DNA from: Streptomyces cadmiisoli
Lineage (GTDB): Bacteria; Actinomycetota; Actinomycetes; Streptomycetales; Streptomycetaceae
Assembly (NCBI RefSeq): GCF_003261055.1
Contig: NZ_CP030074.1
Coordinates: 868,001-932,000 of the forward strand
Length of the DNA: 64,000 bases
Direction: 5' to 3'
How positions within the stretch are numbered: the stretch's first letter is position 1; the number at the start of each line of letters is the position of its first letter. The position numbers and the translations under genes were made by a program. Positions 54,122 through 62,905 of the stretch are shown here, piece after piece. The notes below the pieces were generated by a model that worked only from the letters and a program-made list of their open reading frames with translations, did no database searches and was not told the origin of the DNA.

Positions 54122-55314
54122 TGCACACCCGCTACCTCGACATCCACGTGCTCGAACACCGGCCGCCGTCCTGCCTGAACCGGGATCGGCACAACATGCC
54201 CAAGACCATGACCGTCGGCAACGCCACACGCATCATGGTCCCCGCCCAGGCACAACGACGCCCCCAGCGCCTGGCACTGGAGACCACGCTCGAAGAACCC
54301 GCCGCCCGCACCCGCAACCTCCCCCCACAGGTCGCCCAGGCGCTGCGCGCAGCAGGCTGGCCCGAGGAACTGGCCCGCTTCGCCGCCGGACAGATCGCCC
54401 GCTCCGCCACTACCAAAGGCCTGGAAACCAATCCCAAGGAAGACCACCGCACCAACGCCATGCTCCTGGTCGCCGCCGGCTCCATCGTCGAGGACCTCGC
54501 CGAGCTGTGCACCGCTCACCGCGCCGACCTCGAGAAGGGCCTGGCCCGCCTCCAGAAGAAGAAGGAGCCCGACGACAGCGACGACACCAAGCCCGGCCGC
54601 GGCAAGCCGCCCGCCCTGCTGCCCACCGACCAGGTGGCCGCCTGCCTGAACCGTCCCACCGCCACCATCCACCTCTTCGGCCGCATGCTCGCCGGCCTGA
54701 CAGACGCCGACGTCCCCAGCGCCGTACAGACCGCCCCAGCCCTCACCACGCACACAAGCGACCTGCAGCCGGACTTCGTGACCGCAGTGGACGACTGGCA
54801 GGACCCGGGCGACCGCGGCAGCGCCTTCATGGACACCACGTTCCTGACCAGCGGAGTGTTCTACCGGTTCACCACGGTCAACCTCACCGACCTGACCCGC
54901 AAACTCGATGGCGACCAGAATCAGGCGCTACGCCTGGCCGGACTGTTCATGCGCGCCGTCATCATGACCGTGCTCCCCGCGAAGCAGACGTCCACCGCCC
55001 CGCACACCGTGCCCGACCTCGTCGCCTACGCCGTCCGCGACGGCCGCCCCGTCACCTACGCCAGCGCCTTCGAACAGCCCGTGCAAGCCACCCCCAAAGG
55101 CGGCTACCTCACCCCCAGCTACCACGCCCTGGACACCTGCGCCGGCATCACACATCGGCTGACCGGAACCAGCGACCTCGTCGGCCACGGCTACGCCACC
55201 GCCCAGAACAACGACGCAGCCCACCTCGGCACCCGGCACGACAGCTTCGACACCCTCATCGCCGCAGCCCTCGCACACGCCGCCACCGGCCAGCCCCCAG
55301 CCAACGCCGCATGA
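54121..55314 (+). CDS. cas7e: Cascade backbone Cas7e (CasC/Cse4)
   Basis: A 397-residue RAMP protein beginning YLDIHVLEHRPPSCLNRDRH. It has the Cas7e block KTMTVGNATRIMVPAQAQRR, DTTFLTSGVFYRFTTVNLTD, and AVIMTVLPAKQTSTAPHTVP with its Pro/Lys-rich loop. It ends GTRHDSFDTLIAAALAHA. Six copies normally form the crRNA-binding spine. A variable insertion rich in Lys and Asp (EKGLARLQKKKEPDDSDDTK) lies near residue 140. The ATG overlaps the cse2 stop. Confidence 0.93.
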   Translation: MHTRYLDIHVLEHRPPSCLNRDRHNMPKTMTVGNATRIMVPAQAQRRPQRLALETTLEEPAARTRNLPPQVAQALRAAGWPEELARFAAGQIARSATTKGLETNPKEDHRTNAMLLVAAGSIVEDLAELCTAHRADLEKGLARLQKKKEPDDSDDTKPGRGKPPALLPTDQVAACLNRPTATIHLFGRMLAGLTDADVPSAVQTAPALTTHTSDLQPDFVTAVDDWQDPGDRGSAFMDTTFLTSGVFYRFTTVNLTDLTRKLDGDQNQALRLAGLFMRAVIMTVLPAKQTSTAPHTVPDLVAYAVRDGRPVTYASAFEQPVQATPKGGYLTPSYHALDTCAGITHRLTGTSDLVGHGYATAQNNDAAHLGTRHDSFDTLIAAALAHAATGQPPANAA

Positions 55315-56102
55315 GCGCCCTGCTCCTGCGCCTCGCAGGCCCCCTGGCAGCCTTCGGCACCAGCGCCGCCTTCCACGACCGCGACACCGCCCCCCACCCC
55401 ACCCGCTCCGCCCTGATCGGCATGTTCGCCAACTGCGCCGGACGCGAACCCCACCACGCCCTCGCCCCCTTCACCGAGCTGCCCGGCCAGCCCCGCTACC
55501 AGGACCTGGGATTCCTCATCCGCATCGACCGGCCCGGCACGCCCCACACCGACTTCCACACCGTCGGCGGCGGCCACCCCCGCGACAAGCAACTGCGCAC
55601 CAGCGGCGGCCCCCAACGCCCCGAGGCCCAGTCCACTCTCATCTCCCACCGCCACTACCTCGCCGACGCGGTCTTCACCGTCGCCGTCACCGGCCCCACC
55701 CCACTCCTGCAGAGCATCGCCGGCCACCTCCGCCACCCCCACAACGCTCCCTACCTCGGCCGCCGCACCTGCGTCCCCACCGAACCCCTCGTCCTGGCCA
55801 CCGCCATCCCGGACCCCCTGGACGAACTCACCTGCCGCGCCCCGCTCTCCCTCGCCCGACCACCCCGCCCCCACACCTCCACCGTCAACGTCGACTTCAT
55901 CCACGAAGACCCCCCACCCAACCCCACCACCGCCATCGACCACTACGAACTGTGCGACCAGCCCGTCGACTTCACCCCCGGCCACCGCCGCTACCACCCC
56001 CGCAACGTGTGGCGCACCCGCATCCCCCTCCCTGCCGCCCTCTACGCCGGCCCCGACCCCCTCACCACCCTCGCCGCCTACATGCACCCGGAGCAGCCAT
56101 GA
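55311..56102 (+). CDS. cas5e: Cascade subunit Cas5e (CasD)
   Basis: A 263-residue RAMP protein: LLLRLAGPLAAFGTSAAFHD, then APHPTRSALIGMFANCAGRE, TDFHTVGGGHPRDKQLRTSG, STLISHRHYLADAVFTVAVT, and PYLGRRTCVPTEPLVLA. These are the standard Cas5e blocks. It caps the 5' handle of the crRNA. The ATG overlaps the cas7e stop (ATGA) and its own stop overlaps the cas6e ATG, so the genes are tightly coupled. Confidence 0.92.
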   Translation: MSALLLRLAGPLAAFGTSAAFHDRDTAPHPTRSALIGMFANCAGREPHHALAPFTELPGQPRYQDLGFLIRIDRPGTPHTDFHTVGGGHPRDKQLRTSGGPQRPEAQSTLISHRHYLADAVFTVAVTGPTPLLQSIAGHLRHPHNAPYLGRRTCVPTEPLVLATAIPDPLDELTCRAPLSLARPPRPHTSTVNVDFIHEDPPPNPTTAIDHYELCDQPVDFTPGHRRYHPRNVWRTRIPLPAALYAGPDPLTTLAAYMHPEQP

Positions 56103-56770
56103 CCCCCACCGCCACCCTCACCCGCATCCGCCTCAACACCGCCCACCACGCCGTACGCCGTGACCTGGCCGACCGCGTCCAGCTCCACAAAACCCTCATG
56201 CGCCTGACCCCCGGAACCCCCAGCCCCCACCCCCGCCGCGACGCCGGACTCCTCTTCCGCCTCGACACCGACCACGACGAGCCCACCCTGCTCGTCCAGA
56301 CCACCCAGCCACCCAATCTCAACGGCCTGCCCGCCCGCTACGGCACCCTTCTCGCGGCCCGCGACCTCACCCCCCTCCTGCACGCCCTCACTCCCGGCCG
56401 ACACGTCCGCTACCGCATCACCGCCGTCCCCGTCCGCCACCTCCCCGGCACCCCCTGCGGCCGACGACCCGACGGCCGCCTCCTGCGCCGCCGCGGCACC
56501 CCGACCGCCCTGCACGGCCACGACGCCGCCCAGTGGTGGCAGCGCAGAGCCAGCCAGTCCGGCCTCGCCCTCACCAGCATCAGCCTCACCCCCCGCACCT
56601 TCGAACGCTCCCCGCACGCCCCCCACCGGCCCGGACTCGACCACCAGCTCGTCCAGTTCGACGGACACGCCCGCATCACCGACGCCCATCTCCTCGCCCA
56701 GAGCATCTGCCGCGGCATCGGCCGCGCCCAGTCCTACGGCGCAGGCCTACTCAGCCTCGCCCCCGCCTGA
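56099..56770 (+). CDS. cas6e: crRNA-processing endoribonuclease Cas6e (CasE)
   Basis: A 223-residue RAMP ribonuclease. The N-terminus reads LTRIRLNTAHHAVRRDLADR, followed by LHKTLMRL, whose His corresponds in position to the catalytic His of Cas6e enzymes. The Gly-rich C-terminal motif GIGRAQSYGAGLLSLAP binds the repeat hairpin. It cuts pre-crRNA at the base of the repeat stem; the CCGC/GCGG stem in the array repeats is its expected substrate. In ordinary I-E loci cas1 and cas2 follow. Here a transposase gene follows after 45 bases. Confidence 0.92.
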   Translation: MTPTATLTRIRLNTAHHAVRRDLADRVQLHKTLMRLTPGTPSPHPRRDAGLLFRLDTDHDEPTLLVQTTQPPNLNGLPARYGTLLAARDLTPLLHALTPGRHVRYRITAVPVRHLPGTPCGRRPDGRLLRRRGTPTALHGHDAAQWWQRRASQSGLALTSISLTPRTFERSPHAPHRPGLDHQLVQFDGHARITDAHLLAQSICRGIGRAQSYGAGLLSLAPA

Positions 56771-56815
56771 CCCCGCACCACCTCACGCGGGCAAAGCACC
56801 CGAGAGGACATCCCT

Positions 56816-58462
56816 GTGATCTTCGAGCAGTCGCCACGCGACACCAGCGTGCGCCGGGCAGCCGTCGGCCGGCTCATGTTCCTCGTCCAGCACAACAGCC
56901 TCACCACCGACCACATCAAGACCGTCGCCGAGGCTTTCGGAGTCCACCCGCGCAGCGTGCGCCGGTGGATGGACAACGCCGCACAGCACAACGGCCGCTA
57001 CACCCCCGGGCGCCGCGCCTCCTTCACTCTCACCCAGGAGATGCGCGACGCCGTCGCCCTGTTCTGCGGCAACATCGCCGCCGCCTACCGGGACCTGCGT
57101 AAACGAGGCAGCCTGGGAGACGACCCCGTCTGCTACGCCACCTTCCACCGCGCCGTCACCACCGCCTACACCCCCGGCTTCCTCGCCGGCCTGCGCGGCG
57201 GCGAGAGGGAACGCCGCAAGTTCGACGTCCACTTGACACGGGGCGTCGGACACCGCAATCAGGCATGGGAAGGCGATCACGTCGAAGCGAGCGTCTGGGT
57301 CAACGTCAACGGACACCGCCGCAAACCCTGGATCACCTGGTTCATCGACTGCGCCAGCGACGCCGTCTGCGGCCTGTCCGTCTCCGCACAGACCCCCAGC
57401 CGGGAAAACATCCTCCTCGCCGTGCGATCCGCTGTCCTGCGAGGAGGCAATCACGGCCCTTTCGGAGGCAGCCCCGGCCTCGTCCGCATCGACAGAGGAA
57501 AAGACTTCCTGAGCGACACCGTCGACGCCGCCTTCGGCGTCCTCGGCGTCCGCGTCGTCGACCTGCCTCCCAGGCACCCAGAGCTCAAGGGAACTGTCGA
57601 AGCCCTCAACAACGCCGTCAAAACCATGCACTTCCCCGGCCTCCCCGGCTACGTTCACGCCCCCCGAACCAGCCGGCGCACCAAACCAGACCCCGATGAA
57701 CGCCTGCTGACCTACGAGGCATTCATCCGCCACCTCCTCGCATGGGTCCACGAGTGGAACCACGAGCACCGCATCCGCACCCGCGACAACCGCACCCCAC
57801 ACGAGCTGTGGAACAACGACCTCACCCCCATCTACGACCCCGACCCCGCAGACCTCCACTTCACCCTCGAAACCCATCCCACCCCCCTGACGATCAACTC
57901 AGACGGCGTTCACTGGGGGAAGAAACGCCGCTACCTCGCTCCCTACATGCAAGGCCTTGGCGGCACCAAGGTCGTGCTGCGCTACATGCCCCGCCAGGAA
58001 CGCTCCGTCGAGCTCTACGACGCCAAAGACGGCACTTACCTGGGCCCAGCCGTCCTGCAAAACGAAGCAACCCCCCAGGAACGACGTGAGGTACGGCGCG
58101 CCGCCGACCGAGAAGCCGGCCGCCTGCGCACCGCCCTGGACAAGGCGAACCGCCAGCGCGAGGAACGCTTCGAGGCCGACACCGTCCCCACCACCCCCCG
58201 CCCGACCAGCGACATCACCCAGGAACAAGCAACCGAAATCCTCAACGGGCACCGCCAGGACGCACACGCCCGCGAAACACGCCCCGACCTCATCCCGCTG
58301 CCCAACCCCACCGCCACCTGGAACAACACCGCAAACCCGGCCGAAACCCAGCTCGGCTCCACGGCCCCTCTGCTCCCGCCGCTGCCCAACCCCACCGACT
58401 CCTGGCACGCCACACCCCTGTCCAGCACACCCGAGGAGCCCACCGATGAACCACACGATTGA
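56816..58462 (+). CDS. TniA/TnsB/Mu-type DDE transposase linked to cas genes
   Basis: A 548-residue retroviral-integrase-type transposase. N-terminal HTH segments (TVAEAFGVHPRSVRRWMDNA) lead to an rve core with Asp154 (WEGDHVEASVWV), Asp226 (VRIDRGKDFLS) and Glu262 (ELKGTVEALNN). This is an intact D,D35E triad. A C-terminal beta-barrel region follows (GVHWGKKRRYLAPYM), then a basic helix (RREVRRAADREAGRLRTALD) and a Pro/Thr-rich tail with a repeated LPNPTxxW motif. In TniA/TnsB relatives this tail contacts the ATPase. The GTG has GAGAGGAC 7 bases upstream and lies 45 bases after cas6e; the end overlaps the ATPase gene by 17 bases. Confidence 0.88.
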   Translation: MIFEQSPRDTSVRRAAVGRLMFLVQHNSLTTDHIKTVAEAFGVHPRSVRRWMDNAAQHNGRYTPGRRASFTLTQEMRDAVALFCGNIAAAYRDLRKRGSLGDDPVCYATFHRAVTTAYTPGFLAGLRGGERERRKFDVHLTRGVGHRNQAWEGDHVEASVWVNVNGHRRKPWITWFIDCASDAVCGLSVSAQTPSRENILLAVRSAVLRGGNHGPFGGSPGLVRIDRGKDFLSDTVDAAFGVLGVRVVDLPPRHPELKGTVEALNNAVKTMHFPGLPGYVHAPRTSRRTKPDPDERLLTYEAFIRHLLAWVHEWNHEHRIRTRDNRTPHELWNNDLTPIYDPDPADLHFTLETHPTPLTINSDGVHWGKKRRYLAPYMQGLGGTKVVLRYMPRQERSVELYDAKDGTYLGPAVLQNEATPQERREVRRAADREAGRLRTALDKANRQREERFEADTVPTTPRPTSDITQEQATEILNGHRQDAHARETRPDLIPLPNPTATWNNTANPAETQLGSTAPLLPPLPNPTDSWHATPLSSTPEEPTDEPHD

Positions 58463-59225
58463 CACCACCACCCCAGCCAACGACCACTACCTCGGCCTGG
58501 CCGGAGCCAGCATCCTGCCCACCACCGCCTCGCGCCTGACCCAGCGCCACCTGACCACGGTCATCAAAGCCCAAGCCCTGCTCTGCATCCACGGCGACGT
58601 GGGACTCGGCAAAACCTTCGCCATCAACACCAGCCTGCGCGACCTCGCCCCTGACAACACGCTCTGGCTCGAATGCCGCAAGGGGGCCCCGCTCGGTACT
58701 CTGCGTCCCGCCCTCTATCGCGCGCTGGCGCTGCCCGGAGAACCTCCCGCCAAAGGCGATGCGTTCGACCAACTCCTCGTACAGGCCTTCGCCGAACAGC
58801 ACCGTGTCCTGGTCTGCGACGAAGCCCAGGGCCTGACCAAGACCTCCCTGGAGTACCTGCAGACTCTCTGGGAGAACAGGCGCACCCAGCTGACCGTCAT
58901 CCTCGCCGGCGGCGACAACTGCCTCCAGCGCATCCGCAGCTGCTCCGGTCTCTTCTCCCGTATCCCGATCTACCAGCAGTACCAGCCGCTCACCCCCGAC
59001 GAAGTCCTGGCCTTGATGCCGACCTACCACGCCTTGTGGCAGAACGTCGCCGCCGACGACCTGATGTGGATCAACGACGCCGCGTGTCACGGCAACTTCC
59101 GCAACTGGGCCAAGATCACCTTCCACATCCAGGACATCCTCGAACAGCACGCCGAGACCGCCTGGTTCAGCCGCGACACGGTCCGCATGGTCCTCACCTT
59201 CCTCGACAGCAGCATCCGTAGCTGA
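58446..59225 (+). CDS. TniB/TnsC/IstB-type AAA+ ATPase linked to cas genes
   Basis: A 259-residue AAA+ protein. It has Walker A HGDVGLGKT (Lys56), Walker B VLVCDEAQ (Asp125), sensor-1-like VILAGG with an N-containing segment (GGDNCLQRI), and an Arg-containing FSRIPIYQQY block typical of TniB/TnsC. In transposons of the Tn5053, Tn7 and Mu types this ATPase marks the target DNA and activates the DDE transposase. The ATG at 58446 overlaps the transposase gene by 17 bases, so the two are co-translated. The frame remains open for about 60 codons past its TGA. No tniQ or tnsA homologue follows. Confidence 0.85.
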   Translation: MNHTIDTTTPANDHYLGLAGASILPTTASRLTQRHLTTVIKAQALLCIHGDVGLGKTFAINTSLRDLAPDNTLWLECRKGAPLGTLRPALYRALALPGEPPAKGDAFDQLLVQAFAEQHRVLVCDEAQGLTKTSLEYLQTLWENRRTQLTVILAGGDNCLQRIRSCSGLFSRIPIYQQYQPLTPDEVLALMPTYHALWQNVAADDLMWINDAACHGNFRNWAKITFHIQDILEQHAETAWFSRDTVRMVLTFLDSSIRS

Positions 59226-59592
59226 CCTCCACCGCCAGGTTTGCTGGAGCTGCTGGACGGCCGCGTCGGCTGGAGCCGCCTCTACGCGGCGGCAGAAATT
59301 GCCCAGAACCGGGATCGTGACTGCCGTCTCCTGTCCCGAACCACCCAAGAGCACAGGCCAAGGCCGCCAGCCTGGCTGCGTCGCCTCCCGCACGGGTGGC
59401 GCCGGTAGGCCAACGAGCGGGCGGTCGGGCCGGCATCGGGCACCCGGCCGCTCTGGGGCGGGGGCGGTTCGGGTCCAGGACACGCGCGCCCCAGGAGGAC
59501 GCCCCCCGGGGCCCGCACCCGCCGGCCGCACCACACCGCCCCACCGCACGTTGCACCCGTGCCGTCTGGCACATGCCAGGTAAGGTGCTGGG
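59226..59592. other. Intergenic region between ATPase and DprA-like genes
   Basis: A 367-base stretch. The first 180 bases are open in the ATPase frame after its stop (LLELLDGRVGWSRLYAAAEI) but have no recognisable start. The rest is very G+C-rich. It may hold a transposon end or a promoter for the next operon; neither was proven. Confidence 0.35.
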
Positions 59593-60750
59593 GTGGATCA
59601 GCGCGGCACTCAGGGAGAAAGGGCGCGGCCCGCTCCCGACGGGCAGCCCATGTTGTGGCAGGCTGCCGACGACCTGCCCGCCACAGACATGCCCTTCCAG
59701 GTCGCCTTTCTCGCCCTCGGCGCCGCGCGCGGTCTGGGAAGCAAGGGCCTGCACGCGCTGGTCCGCGAACACCGGGAGCAACTCGGCCGGGTATGGGAGG
59801 CTCCTCCGGTCCGTCTGGCCGCAGAGCTCGCCCATGCGAAAGTCCCCGCCGCCCGCAAGGTCGCAGACGAGATCAGCACCTACCGCTCCGAGCTGCTGAA
59901 AACGGCCCGGGTCAAGGCCGACGAACTTACTCGGCGCAACATCCACCTCATCGGCCCCTCGGCCCTGCCGGCCCGGCTTGCCGAACTCCCCGGCGGGCCC
60001 CTGTGGCTGTTCGTCGAGGGCGACCCCCGAGCCCTGTACGAGGGCCCGTACGTCGCGGTCGTCGGCACCCGGGACATCACGCCCGACGGGGTGCGCGCCA
60101 CCGAAGCCGCTGTGCGCACCCTGGCTGCCTACCCCATCACGCTGGTGTCCGGCCTCGCCAATGGCGTCGACGCGGTCGCGCACCAGGCCGCGCTGCGCGA
60201 CGGAGTACGCAACGTCGCCTTCCTCGGCCACGGCATCGATATCGTCTTCCCTGCCGAGACCGCGGACATCCGTGCCCGTATCGTGCGCACCGGCGGTGCG
60301 GTGGCCAGCGAATACCTGCCCGGCGAGCACTACCGCAAGGCCCAGTTCGTCCAGCGCAACCGCCTCCAGGCCGGCCTCGCGGACATCGTCGTCGCCGCCG
60401 AGGGCCAGCACACCGGCGGCACCGCGCACACCGTGCGCTTCGCCGCCACCTACCACCGGCCGATCATCGGCTTCACCTGGCCCGGCGCCGGCGACCTGAC
60501 CGACCTGATTGACACCGAGCCCACCGGCCAGCTCATCGAAATCTTCACCACGGCCGGACGGCGCACCCTGGACGCCCTGTGCCGCAGCACGGCCGACTCC
60601 TACGGACACACCACCTTCGGCCTGAGCCTGGTCGAGCGCCAACTCGGCCGCGAGGTGGAACTGCGTGCCCTGCCTCCCGAAGACCTCAAACGGCTACGGC
60701 AGCGCCTGGACGACCTGCTGGGCCAGGAAGACGGTGGTGATGCCGGCTAA
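59593..60750 (+). CDS. shosA: DprA/Smf-like protein, ShosA-type
   Basis: A 385-residue protein from a GTG. The N-terminal 130 residues are helical (FQVAFLALGAARGLGSKGLH). The DprA Rossmann-like domain follows: PYVAVVGTRDITPDGVRATE, the GSGLA-like ITLVSGLANGVDAVAHQAAL, FLGHGIDIVFPAE, GGAVASEYLPGEHYRKAQFV and RNRLQAGLADIVVAAEGQHT. DprA proteins bind single-stranded DNA in transformation. Its tight pairing with a HAD/phosphoribosyltransferase gene (11-bp overlap) is instead the layout of the ShosTA anti-phage system, where the DprA-like partner counteracts the toxic one. That assignment rests on architecture. Confidence 0.78.
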   Translation: MDQRGTQGERARPAPDGQPMLWQAADDLPATDMPFQVAFLALGAARGLGSKGLHALVREHREQLGRVWEAPPVRLAAELAHAKVPAARKVADEISTYRSELLKTARVKADELTRRNIHLIGPSALPARLAELPGGPLWLFVEGDPRALYEGPYVAVVGTRDITPDGVRATEAAVRTLAAYPITLVSGLANGVDAVAHQAALRDGVRNVAFLGHGIDIVFPAETADIRARIVRTGGAVASEYLPGEHYRKAQFVQRNRLQAGLADIVVAAEGQHTGGTAHTVRFAATYHRPIIGFTWPGAGDLTDLIDTEPTGQLIEIFTTAGRRTLDALCRSTADSYGHTTFGLSLVERQLGREVELRALPPEDLKRLRQRLDDLLGQEDGGDAG

Positions 60751-61963
60751 GGCAGTCCTCTTCGACTACAAGACCATCCTCCTCAAGCACGGCACCCCCA
60801 CGGCCACCGGGACGGCTGCGCTGCTGCACAGCCTGGTCGCCAAGGGCCTGCAGTGGTGCATCCTGTCCACCGACCCACTCTCGCCGGACCAGAAAGAACA
60901 ACTCCAGCAGCTCGGCTATCCCGAGCCCAGCCTGCTGATCGATCAGTCCCACATAGCCGGCGGCAAAAGGCGCGGCTCGCCGGCCTGGATCGACGCCGTC
61001 ACCACCGCTCTGCATCTGCAGCGGTATGAACTGCTGTACGTCGGCTGCACAGCCATGGACTGGCGCACCGCCATCAACTCCGGCGTCATGTACCAGCACG
61101 CCGCATGGGCCGCCTCGATGCCCAGCGGCACCACCTCGCTCGTCGCACGCACGCCTGGCGACGTGGACCGGTTCCTGGAGATGTTCCTCTCCAGCGACCC
61201 GAGCTGGTCACACCGCGCTGACCAGGGAAACTGGTCGCTGCGCTCACTGCTGTCCGCCTCGGCCCTGCTGCCCTCGACCTCGCCCGGCCCCACCTTCAGG
61301 CTCCAGGACGTCTTCACCTACAAAAAGCCGGTGAAAATCGCAGACGCGGACGCCCGGAGCGTTCTCATGCTGTTCGTCCTCGCCAACGCCTATCTGGAAG
61401 ACCTGATCCCCGCCAACCCCTACTTCTGCATCTACCCCAGCAGCACGAGCGGCCAGGTCAGCGAGCGGCTCAAGACCTATCTCGACAAGGCAGCCGCACT
61501 ATTTCACGGCTACTACCGCGAGGACCTCCTTGTCCGCGCTGTCGACGCCCCGGACACCAGCCTGGAACGCTGGAAGGCCAGCCAAGGCCAAGCCGCCCAG
61601 AACATCTCCATCGCCACGCAGGCCCAGACGGTGCACCTGGGGTCCGGCTACCGCGGCAAACTCGGCACGAAAACCGTCGTCGTCCTCGACGACTTCACCA
61701 CCCACGGCATGTCCCTGGAATGGGCACGCCTGCTGCTGACCGCAGCCGGCGCCCAGCGGATCGTCATGCTCACCGTTGGCAAGTACGGCAGCCGCCACAC
61801 CCGCTACGACCTCAAAGACCCCAGCACGCTGGCCCCCTACCAGCTCAACAGCCTCACTGCCGACAGTTTCACCACGACATCACTGACACCCGTGTTCGAC
61901 CCCCAGGCTCAAGACCGCCTCTACCAGCACCTTGTCACCAGCCTGGACTCCTCCAAGGATTGA
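60740..61963 (+). CDS. shosT: HAD plus phosphoribosyltransferase protein, ShosT-type
   Basis: A 407-residue two-domain protein. The N-terminal 150 residues are HAD-like (KAVLFDYKTILLKHG; WCILSTDPLS; YVGCTAMDWRTAINSGVMYQ), with Lys in place of the second Asp of the DxD nucleophile motif, so phosphatase activity is doubtful. The C-terminal half is a type I phosphoribosyltransferase with the PRPP motif VVVLDDFTTHGMS (Asp317, Asp318 equivalents). In ShosTA this protein is the toxin that perturbs nucleotide metabolism. The ATG overlaps the dprA-like gene by 11 bases. Confidence 0.76.
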   Translation: MPAKAVLFDYKTILLKHGTPTATGTAALLHSLVAKGLQWCILSTDPLSPDQKEQLQQLGYPEPSLLIDQSHIAGGKRRGSPAWIDAVTTALHLQRYELLYVGCTAMDWRTAINSGVMYQHAAWAASMPSGTTSLVARTPGDVDRFLEMFLSSDPSWSHRADQGNWSLRSLLSASALLPSTSPGPTFRLQDVFTYKKPVKIADADARSVLMLFVLANAYLEDLIPANPYFCIYPSSTSGQVSERLKTYLDKAAALFHGYYREDLLVRAVDAPDTSLERWKASQGQAAQNISIATQAQTVHLGSGYRGKLGTKTVVVLDDFTTHGMSLEWARLLLTAAGAQRIVMLTVGKYGSRHTRYDLKDPSTLAPYQLNSLTADSFTTTSLTPVFDPQAQDRLYQHLVTSLDSSKD

Positions 61964-62200
61964 CGACGACGCCACCGGCCCCTGCCGCGCCCGCCCGGCC
62001 CGCACTCCGAGCGTCCGGCCGATCGCCCTGTCACGAGGCCGAAGCCTCCGAAGCCGGCGCGCCGCGTGCCTAGTTTCACGACCACCGGCTCCGTCTCGCC
62101 GTCGACCACGATCTCCTCTGCGTGGCTGCCGGGCACCGACCGGTTGTCTGTCACCTCCGGCGCCGCATTTCGTCGGCTCCTCGATCAGGGTGGGGGCGGC
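61964..62200. other. Convergent intergenic region
   Basis: A 237-base stretch between the convergent ShosT-like gene and the minus-strand hypothetical gene. No clear terminator stem was picked out and no gene was seen. Confidence 0.35.
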
Positions 62201-62905
62201 TCAGGCGGGGAGGGGCTGGTCGAGGTTTTCTTCGATCTGGTCGAGGAGGTGATCGAGGATGCGGTGTGCCTGGGTGAGGCGTTGCGTGGCGCTGTCGAGG
62301 GTGTCGAGGGCGTCGTCGAGAAGCACGGCGTGTAGGTCGGCGGCGGGGCTCTCCAATGTCTGCGCGACGGTGGTCCAGGCCGTGTTGACGCAGTCGTGGA
62401 TTTCGTTGAATGCCGCGGTGTTCTGCGTCCTCGTGAGTGTCCGGCCTTGTGCTGTGGTGATGAGCCGCGAGATGACTAGCTGAGCGTGGGTCAGTTTGGA
62501 CCGTGCGGTCTCCAGGGAAGACGGGCCGTCGTCCGTCATGCTCACAAGGCCGTGGAACTCGTCGCTGGTGTGCTGCAGTAAATCGAGTGCTTCCTGTAGC
62601 CGCTGGTTGCCGTCGACATGGGTGCGTTCGCCAAGACGCCCGGTGACGCGCAGGCTCGAACGGTGCAAGGCATCCCCGGCCAGGCCGTCTGCCAGCCGAG
62701 ACGGAGCGGGGCAGGCAGGAAGGGAAGCGAGTTGCTGAAGACCGCCCGTGAGATCGAGGACGTCGTCGAGGCACTGGGACAGTTCTTCGTCAGCAGCCGC
62801 AAGGAGCTGATCCAGACGCGTATCAGCGTCCGTGGGGCGGTTCTCTCCCGCGACGGTGTCAGCCTCGGAGCCCGTTGTCTCCCGGGATGCGGTGTGTTCA
62901 CTCAT
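62201..62905 (-). CDS. Hypothetical helical protein coupled to a sigma factor
   Basis: A 234-residue acidic, almost entirely alpha-helical protein (LQEALDLLQHTSDEFHGLVS, LDTLDSATQRLTQAHRILDH). It ends LLDQIEENLDQPLPA, with coiled-coil-like heptads and no signal peptide or membrane segment. The ATG at 62905 lies inside the 3' end of the sigma factor gene (ATGAGTGA overlap), so it is translationally coupled and likely functions with it. An anti-sigma or partner role is possible but no anti-sigma zinc motif is seen. The family was not recognised. Confidence 0.65.
   Translation of the reverse strand: MSEHTASRETTGSEADTVAGENRPTDADTRLDQLLAAADEELSQCLDDVLDLTGGLQQLASLPACPAPSRLADGLAGDALHRSSLRVTGRLGERTHVDGNQRLQEALDLLQHTSDEFHGLVSMTDDGPSSLETARSKLTHAQLVISRLITTAQGRTLTRTQNTAAFNEIHDCVNTAWTTVAQTLESPAADLHAVLLDDALDTLDSATQRLTQAHRILDHLLDQIEENLDQPLPA

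Noticed and set aside
56816..59225. Calling the transposase-ATPase pair a standard Tn7-type CAST
   Set aside because: No TnsA, TniQ/TnsD or transposon ends could be identified in the window, and Cas3 is present. The claim is kept as a hypothesis in the findings.
59593..60750. Natural-competence DprA
   Set aside because: It overlaps a HAD-phosphoribosyltransferase gene inside a defence island, and no competence genes are nearby. ShosA-type is the better reading.
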